Positions 57,206 to 64,000 of a stretch of DNA of 64,000 nucleotides are shown here, piece by piece; the first letter of the stretch is position 1; every line of letters begins with the position of its first letter. The notes below the pieces were generated by a model. It was not told the origin of the DNA. It saw only the letters and a program-made list of their open reading frames with translations, and did no database searches. The position numbers and the translations under genes were made by a program. The stretch lies in NCBI RefSeq assembly GCF_904063055.1, contig NZ_CAJFCN010000005.1:310001-374000 (forward strand), in the 5' to 3' direction. The stretch is from Pseudomonas paracarnis. GTDB taxonomy: Bacteria > Pseudomonadota > Gammaproteobacteria > Pseudomonadales > Pseudomonadaceae.

Positions 57206-58498
57206 TCAGTTGTTCTCACCACGTTCGCGGGCAATGGCACGGTAGCCAATGTCGGTGCGGTAGAAGCAGCCTTTCCAGTCGATTTTCGCCGCCAGTTTGT
57301 AGGCCTGTTGTTGCGCGGCATCGACACTGGCACCCATCGCGGTGGCGCACAATACGCGGCCACCGGCGGTTACAACTTTGCCGTCCTTGAGCGCGGTGCC
57401 CGCATGGAACACCTTGCCTTCCAGCGCAGCGGCGGCGTCGAGGCCTTCGATCACATCGCCCTTGGCGTAGTCGGCAGGGTAGCCACCGGCCGCCAGCACA
57501 ATCCCAACACTAGGACGTGGGTCCCACTGCGCTTCGACCTTGTCCAGGGCCTGGGCGAGGGCGGCTTCCACCAGCAGCACCAGGCTCGATTGCAGACGCA
57601 GCATCACCGGTTGGGTTTCCGGATCGCCGAAGCGGCAGTTGAACTCGATGACTTTGGGGTTACCTGCTTTGTCGATCATCAGGCCGGCATAGAGGAAACC
57701 GGTGTATACGTTGCCTTCATCCGCCATGCCGCGCACGGTTGGCCAGATCACCAGGTCCATGACGCGCTGGTGCACGTCGGCGGTTACGACGGGTGCCGGG
57801 GAGTAGGCACCCATGCCGCCGGTGTTCGGGCCGCTGTCGCCGTTGCCGACGCGCTTGTGGTCCTGGCTGGTGGCCATCGGCAATACGTTCTTGCCGTCGA
57901 CCATCACGATAAAGCTGGCTTCTTCGCCATCGAGGAATTCCTCGATGACCACCCGCGAGCCGGCGTCACCAAAGGCATTGCCGGCGAGCATGTCGCGCAC
58001 GGCGTCTTCGGCTTCCTGCAGGGTCATGGCGACGATCACGCCTTTACCGGCAGCCAGGCCATCGGCCTTGATCACGATCGGTGCACCTTTCTCACGCAGG
58101 TAAGCCAGGGCCGGCTCGATCTCGGTGAAGTTCTGGTAGTCGGCCGTGGGGATCTTGTGGCGAGCCAGGAAGTCCTTGGTGAAGGCTTTCGAGCCTTCCA
58201 GCTGGGCGGCGCCCGCGGTAGGCCCGAAGCAGTCCAGGCCACGGCTGCGAAACAGATCGACGACGCCTGCCACCAGTGGCACTTCCGGGCCGACGATGGT
58301 CAGGGAAACATTCTTCTCGGCAAAATCTGCCAGTTGCTCCAGGGCCAGCACGTCGATGGCGACGTTTTCGCACTTGGCTTCGATGGCGGTGCCGGCGTTG
58401 CCGGGGGCCACGAAGACTTTCTGCACGCGTGGGTCCTGGGCTACTTTCCAGGCCAGGGCGTGTTCACGGCCACCGCTGCCAATGATCAAAACATTCAT
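57206..58498 (-). CDS. purD: Phosphoribosylamine–glycine ligase PurD
   Basis: A 430-aa ATP-grasp enzyme for the second step of purine synthesis, making glycinamide ribonucleotide. [18 protein letters not shown] is the N-terminal loop, [17 protein letters not shown] the ATP-binding segment, and [18 protein letters not shown] the metal-binding block. It follows purH after a repeat element and precedes retS. Confidence 0.98.
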   Translation of the reverse strand: MNVLIIGSGGREHALAWKVAQDPRVQKVFVAPGNAGTAIEAKCENVAIDVLALEQLADFAEKNVSLTIVGPEVPLVAGVVDLFRSRGLDCFGPTAGAAQLEGSKAFTKDFLARHKIPTADYQNFTEIEPALAYLREKGAPIVIKADGLAAGKGVIVAMTLQEAEDAVRDMLAGNAFGDAGSRVVIEEFLDGEEASFIVMVDGKNVLPMATSQDHKRVGNGDSGPNTGGMGAYSPAPVVTADVHQRVMDLVIWPTVRGMADEGNVYTGFLYAGLMIDKAGNPKVIEFNCRFGDPETQPVMLRLQSSLVLLVEAALAQALDKVEAQWDPRPSVGIVLAAGGYPADYAKGDVIEGLDAAAALEGKVFHAGTALKDGKVVTAGGRVLCATAMGASVDAAQQQAYKLAAKIDWKGCFYRTDIGYRAIARERGENN

Positions 58499-58517
58499 TT
58501 CAAAAACCTCGTTAGGA

Positions 58518-58622
58518 TGATCGTTCCCACGCTCTGCGTGGGAATGCCTCTACGGACGCTCTGCGTCCGAGGGACGCGGAGCGTCCCTGGCTGCGTTCCC
58601 ACGCAGAGCGTGGGAACGATCA
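58518..58622. repeat. GTTCCCACGC-family element between purH and purD, copy 4
   Basis: Left arm GATCGTTCCCACGCTCTGCG, inner GGACGCTCTGCGTCC / GGGACGCGGAGCGTCCC and right arm CGCAGAGCGTGGGAACGATC. It ends one base before the purH stop codon, inside the purHD operon. Confidence 0.92.
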
Positions 58623-58623
58623 A

Positions 58624-60231
58624 TCAGTGGCGGAAGTGGCGCATGCCGGTGAAGACCATCGCAATGCCAGCTTCATCAGCGGCGGCGATGACTTCTGCAT
58701 CACGCATCGAACCGCCCGGTTGGATCACGGCGGTCACGCCGGCTTTTGCAGCGTTGTCCAGGCCGTCACGGAACGGGAAGAACGCATCGGAAGCCATCAC
58801 CGAACCCACCACCTGCAAACCGGCGTGCTCAGCCTTGATCGCGGCGATACGCGCCGAGTTCACGCGGCTCATCTGGCCAGCGCCGACACCGATGGTCTGG
58901 CGGTTCTTGGCGTAGACGATGGCGTTGGACTTGACGTATTTGGCCACTTTCCAGGCGAAGATCAGGTCGTTGATCTCTTGCTCGGTCGGCGCGCGCTTGG
59001 TCACGACTTTCAGGTCCTGGCTGCCGATCATGCCGATGTCGCGGCTCTGTACCAGCAGGCCGCCATTGACGCGCTTGTAGTCCCAGGCCGCGGCGCGGTC
59101 TGCCGACCACTCGCCACAGGCCAGCAGGCGCACGTTGGCTTTGGCGGCGACGATGGCGCGGGCTTCTTCGCTGACGCTTGGGGCGATGATCACTTCGACG
59201 AACTGGCGCTCGACGATGGCCTTGGCGGTCTCGGCATCCAGTTCGCGGTTGAAGGCAATGATGCCGCCGAATGCGGATTCGGTGTCGGTGGCGTAGGCCA
59301 GTTCGTACGCCTGGCGGATACCGCCTTCAGCGTCCGGGCTGACGGCCACGCCGCACGGGTTGGCGTGCTTGACGATCACGCAGGCCGGTTTGACGAAGCT
59401 CTTCACGCATTCCAGCGCGGCGTCGGTATCGGCCACGTTGTTGTAGGAAAGTTCTTTGCCTTGCAGTTGGGTCGCGGTGGCAATGCCCACTTCGGCAGGC
59501 TTGGCTTCCACGTAGAACGCCGCGCTCTGGTGCGGGTTCTCACCGTAGCGCATTTCCTGGGCCTTGATGAACTGGCTGTTGAAGGTGCGCGGGAACTGGC
59601 TGCGGCCTTCGGTGCTGAGGGTGTCAGCCGCCTGGTTCACGGTGCCCATGTAGTTGGCGATCATGCCGTCGTAGGCGGCGGTGTGTTCGAACGCCTTGAG
59701 CATCAGGTCGAAGCGCTGGGCGTAGGTCAGGCCACCGGCCTTGAGGTTTTCCAGGACGTTGGCGTAGTCACTGGCGTTGACCACGATGGCCACGTCTTTG
59801 TGGTTCTTGGCCGCCGAGCGCACCATGGTCGGGCCGCCGATATCGATGTTTTCGATGGCGGTCGGCAGGTCGCAGCCTGGCTTGTTGATGGTGGCTTCGA
59901 ACGGGTAGAGGTTAACGGCCACCAGGTCGATCGGCTTGATGCCGTGCTCGGTCATGATGGCGTCGTCGATGCCGCGACGGCCAAGGATGCCGCCGTGGAT
60001 TTTCGGGTGCAGGGTCTTGACGCGACCGTCCATCATTTCTGCGAAACCGGTGTAGTCCGCGACTTCCACTGCGGCCACGCCGTTGTCCTGCAGCAGTTTG
60101 AAGGTCCCGCCCGTGGAGAGGATTTCCACACCCAGGGCTTCCAGCTCCCGGGCAAATTCAAGGATCCCGGTCTTGTCGGAAACACTGATCAAGGCACGGC
60201 GGATCGGCAGGCGGGTGGTCTGGTCGGTCAT
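58624..60231 (-). CDS. purH: Bifunctional AICAR formyltransferase/IMP cyclohydrolase PurH
   Basis: A 535-aa enzyme for the last two steps of IMP synthesis. The N-terminal cyclohydrolase domain opens [20 protein letters not shown] with [15 protein letters not shown]; the formyltransferase part has [23 protein letters not shown] and the C-terminal [22 protein letters not shown] 60231 is chosen; ATG 60240 three codons upstream is possible. It is followed by purD, and a terminator separates it from fis. Confidence 0.97.
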   Translation of the reverse strand: MTDQTTRLPIRRALISVSDKTGILEFARELEALGVEILSTGGTFKLLQDNGVAAVEVADYTGFAEMMDGRVKTLHPKIHGGILGRRGIDDAIMTEHGIKPIDLVAVNLYPFEATINKPGCDLPTAIENIDIGGPTMVRSAAKNHKDVAIVVNASDYANVLENLKAGGLTYAQRFDLMLKAFEHTAAYDGMIANYMGTVNQAADTLSTEGRSQFPRTFNSQFIKAQEMRYGENPHQSAAFYVEAKPAEVGIATATQLQGKELSYNNVADTDAALECVKSFVKPACVIVKHANPCGVAVSPDAEGGIRQAYELAYATDTESAFGGIIAFNRELDAETAKAIVERQFVEVIIAPSVSEEARAIVAAKANVRLLACGEWSADRAAAWDYKRVNGGLLVQSRDIGMIGSQDLKVVTKRAPTEQEINDLIFAWKVAKYVKSNAIVYAKNRQTIGVGAGQMSRVNSARIAAIKAEHAGLQVVGSVMASDAFFPFRDGLDNAAKAGVTAVIQPGGSMRDAEVIAAADEAGIAMVFTGMRHFRH

Positions 60232-60263
60232 CTCAATTTCCATCAAAAGCAAAGGAAGTCAGC

Positions 60264-60296
60264 AAAAAAGGCGACCGGTTTTACGCGGGCGCCTTT
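60264..60296 (-). terminator. Terminator of the dusB–fis operon
   Basis: On the minus strand AAAGGCG and CGCCTTTTTT pair around 16 bases, with a T-tract, 18 bases after the fis stop. purH therefore probably starts from its own promoter just downstream. Confidence 0.88.
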
Positions 60297-60313
60297 CTGG
60301 TTTGATTGAATGC

Positions 60314-60634
60314 TTACAGCAAATCGTACTGCTTGAGCTTTTTGCGCAAGGTGCCACGGTTGAGGCCCAGCAGCTCACTGGCTTTGGTCTGGTTGCCCTT
60401 GACGTAGTTCATCACGCTTTCGAGCAAGGGCGCCTCGACTTCGGAGAGCACCAGGTTGTACACATCCGTGACGGAAGCGCCCTCAAGGTGGGCGAAATAA
60501 TTGTGCAGCGCCTTCTCGACACTCCCGCGAAGGGTCTGGCCTTCTTCGCTCGGCGTGTTGAGGTGCTGTTTCAAATTGACGTTGTCGCTCACGGGTGTTG
60601 TTCCACTCACTAAAGTCTCGGTCATCATCGTCAT
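60314..60634 (-). CDS. fis: Nucleoid-associated protein Fis
   Basis: A 106-aa DNA-bending protein. The C-terminal helix-turn-helix is [30 protein letters not shown], as in E. coli Fis. It influences rRNA, recombination and growth-phase genes. Its start overlaps the dusB stop by four bases. An alternative ATG lies two codons in. Confidence 0.97.
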   Translation of the reverse strand: MTMMTETLVSGTTPVSDNVNLKQHLNTPSEEGQTLRGSVEKALHNYFAHLEGASVTDVYNLVLSEVEAPLLESVMNYVKGNQTKASELLGLNRGTLRKKLKQYDLL

Positions 60635-61644
60635 GCGGCCACCCCTTCTCCATCCCCTGTTCCCAGGCTCTTGTCGCGTCCGGCGAAGAACTCACGAACG
60701 GTGGCGACCTGTGCCTGCGTTTCATCCAAACGATTGAACTGAGCGCGGAATTCCTTGGCGCCCGGCAAGGTGGCGAGATACCAGCCGACATGCTTGCGAG
60801 CAATGCGTACTCCCATCACGTCCCCATAGAAGGCGTGCAGGGCGGCCAGATGCTCTAGCAGAATACGTTCCACCTCGACCAACTCTGGTGCCGGCAAGAC
60901 TTCACCAGTACGCAGGAAATGCTCGATTTCACGAAAAATCCACGGCCGCCCCTGGGCGGCCCGGCCAATCAACAAACCATCGGCACCGGTCGCGTGCAGC
61001 ACGCGCCGGGCTTTCTCGGCACTGTCGATGTCGCCATTGGCAAAGACGGGCATCGACACGGCCTGCTTGATCGCGGCAATGGTGTCGTACTCGGCTTCAC
61101 CGGTGTAAAGGTCGGCGCGGGTGCGGCCATGCACCGCCAGCGCTGCAATACCAGCCTGTTCAGCGATCTTCGCCACCGTCAGGCCATTCTTGTTGTCCCG
61201 GTCCCAACCGGTACGAATCTTCAGGGTCACCGGTACATCTACTGCGCCGACAACGGCCTGCAGGATCTCGGCGACCAACTGCTCATCTTTCAACAGCGCG
61301 GAACCGGCGGCCTTGTTGCAGACCTTTTTGGCCGGGCAGCCCATGTTGATATCGATGATCTGTGCACCCAGCTCCACATTGGCCCGGGCTGCATCCGCCA
61401 GCATCTGCGCATCGCCACCGGCGATCTGCACCGAGCGTGGCTCGGGATCACCTTCGTGGATCATGCGCATCCGCGACTTGCGGGTGTTCCACAAACTCAT
61501 GTCGCTGGTAACCATTTCAGAGACTACTAGACCCGCGCCCAAACGCTTGCACAGCTGACGAAAGGGCTGGTCGGTGACACCCGCCATCGGGGCGAGGATC
61601 AAGCCGTTCTGCAATGTGTATGGGCCGATGCGTACCGCCGACAT
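60631..61644 (-). CDS. dusB: tRNA-dihydrouridine synthase B
   Basis: A 337-aa flavin enzyme reducing uridines in the tRNA D-loop. [42 protein letters not shown] (catalytic Cys), HGRTRADLY and [14 protein letters not shown] are the DusB blocks. It is the promoter-proximal gene of dusB–fis, as in enterobacteria. Confidence 0.97.
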   Translation of the reverse strand: MSAVRIGPYTLQNGLILAPMAGVTDQPFRQLCKRLGAGLVVSEMVTSDMSLWNTRKSRMRMIHEGDPEPRSVQIAGGDAQMLADAARANVELGAQIIDINMGCPAKKVCNKAAGSALLKDEQLVAEILQAVVGAVDVPVTLKIRTGWDRDNKNGLTVAKIAEQAGIAALAVHGRTRADLYTGEAEYDTIAAIKQAVSMPVFANGDIDSAEKARRVLHATGADGLLIGRAAQGRPWIFREIEHFLRTGEVLPAPELVEVERILLEHLAALHAFYGDVMGVRIARKHVGWYLATLPGAKEFRAQFNRLDETQAQVATVREFFAGRDKSLGTGDGEGVAA

Positions 61645-61695
61645 AGGACTTCCCTGTTGTGGGGCCGGATCATTAGAGTTCGAAAAAGGGTTGGC

Positions 61696-61724
61696 ATGAT
61701 ACCCGCTCTCGATGACGGGTTAAA
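61696..61724 (-). promoter_or_regulatory. Sigma-70-type promoter of dusB–fis
   Basis: On the minus strand TTTAAC (61719-61724) and TATCAT (61696-61701) are 17 bases apart, about 50 bases before the dusB start. An A/T-rich stretch lies upstream near 61740-61765. Confidence 0.55.
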
Positions 61725-61829
61725 GGCTGAATTGGATAAAATCTGAACAGTTATTTTTTTATCGCCATCGGTTTGGTTGACGATGGCCAAGTCAATAATC
61801 CGCCGTCAAACCTCGGTGGGCGCGCCGTT

Positions 61830-63089
61830 TCACTCGGGTGAATGGAAGCTCAGGCTGTAATTCACGGCTTTGTTGCCGGGGTCCAGGATGTCCAGGGAGA
61901 TGTGGATTGGCGTCTGGGAGGGCATTTCGCTCACGCCGGCCAACTCGCCGCTCAGGTATTCGGCGGGCTTGAAGCGACGACTGGCAATCAGGCCGCCGTT
62001 CAAGTCCGCAAAGCGCAGCTCCAGCAGTGGGAAGGGCTGGGAGAAGGTCGCGCGGTTATAGAGGATGGCATCCACCACCAGTGCCCCGGCGAACTCGGGG
62101 TGGCTGCGCACCACCAGGTTGCTGCTCTTGATATGGGTAATGTCGACCCGCGATGGCACGGTGCACCCCAGTTTCGGGCATAGCGTCTGGAACCACGGGC
62201 GATAGGCGTCCTGGCGGGCCAGGTCGTCGAACTGGTAGGCGATGTACTGGCCGGCCAGGCCGGCGGCGGCGAGTACGACCAACAATATCCAGAGCAGACG
62301 GCGACCCCAGCCTGACGGACGCTTCTGCGCATACAGGTGCAGGGGGTCGTCTTCCAGGTCCTGGAGCAACTCGTCGTGTACACCGGCCTCCGTTCGCGCG
62401 CGCTTGCGTCGCGCGAACGCGCGGTCTTCGGGTTCAGGCTCATCGTGCTCGTCGCGGGTGGGTGTCAGCGGCGGGTCGAGGTCGTCATCCACGGTAGTGG
62501 CGTGCAGAGCTGGTTCGTCAGCGAGTTCGTCGACGTGGGCAGACATGGACGGTTCGGTGCGCTGTTTGGACGCAGGTGCCTTAACCGGCTCGGGCTCTTC
62601 TTCTGGTGCCTGTGCACGCTCTTCGGGTGGCTCACTGAACAGGCTGGCCGCCCATTTTTCTTCCTCGGCCTTGACCGTGTCGCGGCTGGCACTGAAGGAC
62701 TCTTCCTTTTGCCGACGGTCGGCGCCTGGCTGGCGACGTTCTGCGCCCACTGCCTGGGTGTGCTGGATCTCGCGACGTTCCAGCCTGGCCAGTTCCTTGT
62801 CCAGGTTATCCAGGTCCAGCTCTTCGGCCGTCCACTGCTTCTGGCTGATGGCCCGCGGTGGCGGGGGAGGCATTTCGACAGTCGGTTCGGCGGCCGGCTC
62901 GGCGGTGGTCGGCACTTCAGGCTCCGGCGCAGACGCCTGGGCCCGTTGCTCCAGCAACTGGCGAGCGGCGTTGAATACTTGCAGGCACGAGCCGCAACGC
63001 ACCACGCCGCGAGCCACGCTCAACTGAGCGTGGTTGACGCGAAAACGCGATTGGCAATGTGGGCACTGGGTGACGAAACTGTCGGTCAT
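61830..63089 (-). CDS. DUF3426 zinc-ribbon membrane protein
   Basis: A 419-aa protein. A zinc ribbon (MJ0042-type) is at the N-terminus, TQCPHCQSRF and VRCGSCLQVF giving two CxxC pairs; an acidic, proline-rich, low-complexity linker follows, then one membrane helix (LLWILLVVLAAAGLAGQYIAY) and a periplasmic DUF3426 domain with ISLDILDPGNKAVNYSL near the end. ATG 63089 is chosen because the upstream TTG lacks support. Role unknown; conserved next to prmA and dusB in pseudomonads. Confidence 0.88.
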   Translation of the reverse strand: MTDSFVTQCPHCQSRFRVNHAQLSVARGVVRCGSCLQVFNAARQLLEQRAQASAPEPEVPTTAEPAAEPTVEMPPPPPRAISQKQWTAEELDLDNLDKELARLERREIQHTQAVGAERRQPGADRRQKEESFSASRDTVKAEEEKWAASLFSEPPEERAQAPEEEPEPVKAPASKQRTEPSMSAHVDELADEPALHATTVDDDLDPPLTPTRDEHDEPEPEDRAFARRKRARTEAGVHDELLQDLEDDPLHLYAQKRPSGWGRRLLWILLVVLAAAGLAGQYIAYQFDDLARQDAYRPWFQTLCPKLGCTVPSRVDITHIKSSNLVVRSHPEFAGALVVDAILYNRATFSQPFPLLELRFADLNGGLIASRRFKPAEYLSGELAGVSEMPSQTPIHISLDILDPGNKAVNYSLSFHSPE

Positions 63090-63119
63090 GCGGCCATCCG
63101 ATTCAGGCAAGCGCTCATT

Positions 63120-63998
63120 CTAGCGCCGACGACCGCTGATGCGTACCCAGCCATCACGGTTGGCGATCGGGTCCAGCTCGAAGTCCTTGGCGTAGGCCGC
63201 AGCCACGTCTTCACCTTGCTCGGCGAGGATGCCCGACAGCGCCAGGCGCCCGCCCGGCTTGACCAGGCTCGACAGTTGCGGCGCCAGCGACACCAGTGGC
63301 CCGGCGAGGATATTGGCCACCAGCACATCGGCCTGAACCTGGGGCAGGTCCTCAGGCAGGTAGAGTGGGAATTTGCCTTCGGCAATGTTGTTGCGCCCGG
63401 CGTTATCGCGGGAGGCTTCCAGGGCCTGCACGTCGATATCGGTACCCACGGCCTCCTTGGCGCCCAGCAGCAGGGCGGCGATGGCCAGGATCCCCGAGCC
63501 GCAGCCGAAGTCCAGTACGTTGCTGTCGGTCAGGTCCTGGCCGTCCAGCCATTCCAGGCACAGGGCGGTGGTCGGGTGCGTGCCGGTACCGAACGCAAGG
63601 CCCGGGTCCAGCAGCAGGTTGACGGCGTCTGGCTCGGGAGCAGCGTGCCAGCTTGGCACGATCCACAAGCGCTGGCCGAAGCGCATGGGCTGGAAGTTAT
63701 CCATCCAGCTGCGTTCCCAGTCCTGGTCTTCGATGACTTCGCTGTGATGCTCGGGTAGCGGGCTGCCGGTGAGCAGTTCCATATGGGCCAGAACGGCAGC
63801 GGCGTCGGTGCCGTCTTCGAACAGGGCCAGCAAGTGGGTGTGGGACCACAGCGGCGTGGTATTGAGTTCCGGCTCGAAGATCGGCTGGTCTTCGGCGTCC
63901 ATGAAGGTCACCGACACAGCACCCACTTCGAGGAACGCGTCTTCGTAGGTTTCGGCTTGTTCTGGGCTGATGGCGAGACGGACTTGCAGCCAAGGCAT
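63120..63998 (-). CDS. prmA: Ribosomal protein L11 methyltransferase PrmA
   Basis: A 292-aa SAM methyltransferase that trimethylates L11. [19 protein letters not shown] is SAM motif I, preceded by [32 protein letters not shown] is the NI-x-A catalytic block. The start is two bases from the right edge, so any upstream promoter or neighbour (in P. aeruginosa accC) is outside. It is the first gene here of the leftward block with the DUF3426 gene. Confidence 0.97.
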   Translation of the reverse strand: MPWLQVRLAISPEQAETYEDAFLEVGAVSVTFMDAEDQPIFEPELNTTPLWSHTHLLALFEDGTDAAAVLAHMELLTGSPLPEHHSEVIEDQDWERSWMDNFQPMRFGQRLWIVPSWHAAPEPDAVNLLLDPGLAFGTGTHPTTALCLEWLDGQDLTDSNVLDFGCGSGILAIAALLLGAKEAVGTDIDVQALEASRDNAGRNNIAEGKFPLYLPEDLPQVQADVLVANILAGPLVSLAPQLSSLVKPGGRLALSGILAEQGEDVAAAYAKDFELDPIANRDGWVRISGRRR

Positions 63999-64000
63999 GG

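Noticed and set aside
58627..60309. A 560-codon open reading frame antisense to purH
   Set aside because: It is the shadow of a confident purine enzyme with no recognisable protein motif.
61759..61785. Hairpin GCCATCG / CGATGGC as a terminator for the DUF3426 gene
   Set aside because: On the transcribed strand the stem is followed by a run of A's, not T's, so it fits an upstream promoter region better.

Overview
The window is a high-GC bacterial chromosome segment that fits the Pseudomonas fluorescens group. The evidence is the gene content and order (prmA–DUF3426–dusB–fis–purH–purD–retS, urtABCDE–ureD–ureA–GNAT–GNAT–ureB–ureC, and a separate ureEFG–ureJ cluster next to a desT-like gene), which resembles the P. 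aeruginosa PA4850–PA4893 neighbourhood as I remember it, plus many copies of the GCTTGCCTGCGA-type REP palindromes typical of fluorescent pseudomonads. I saw no rRNA, tRNA, CRISPR array, insertion sequence or prophage.

Layout. 1–647 is gene-free and carries two perfect and two near-perfect DnaA-box motifs. 648–6292 holds a YdfG-like dehydrogenase, a cation-diffusion-facilitator-like protein, an AGE-family isomerase and the urease accessory genes ureE-F-G-J. 6632–14770 is a mixed housekeeping block: NlpC/P60 peptidase, DesT-like repressor, small secreted protein, AsmA, ferritin-like protein, EamA exporter with a divergent AraC regulator, PsiF and an AI-2E-family permease. 14955–29751 is the most unusual part: a YegD-like Hsp70, then two giant LRR–NEL proteins (2311 and 1723 aa) in the same direction with the DnaJ-like cbpA between them. 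29748–39856 is the urea operon, reading leftward from a putative sigma-54 promoter: the urea ABC transporter followed by the urease structural genes. 40051–45019 is a copper-acquisition block. 45488–46149 is a HigBA-type toxin–antitoxin pair. 46206–52505 is an aerobic cobalamin cluster (cobKL divergent from cobGHIJ). 52742–64000 holds an unrecognised protein, a MarC protein, RetS and the purine/fis/dusB/prmA housekeeping genes.

How the genes work together. The transporter brings in urea, UreABC hydrolyses it, and UreDEFG inserts nickel. Both urea transcription units have GG-N10-GC elements at plausible positions, which suggests shared sigma-54/NtrC nitrogen control. DUF2946, PCu(A)C, an OprC-like receptor and a PepSY membrane protein form one leftward copper/periplasmic-metal unit. 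The cobalamin genes cover the precorrin-2 to hydrogenobyrinate steps, but no C1-methyltransferase (CbiD or CobF) is present here.

The best candidate for something undescribed is the pair of giant proteins. Each has an N-terminal region resembling the DUF6543/dermonecrotic-toxin-like family, leucine-rich repeats and a NEL-type E3 ubiquitin ligase region with its Cys-x-Asp motif. The first one also has a duplicated LRR module and a C-terminal SET-like (lysine methyltransferase fold) region. The second one's start codon lies just after a perfect 11-bp hairpin. All domain assignments come from reading motifs by eye; no database search was run.
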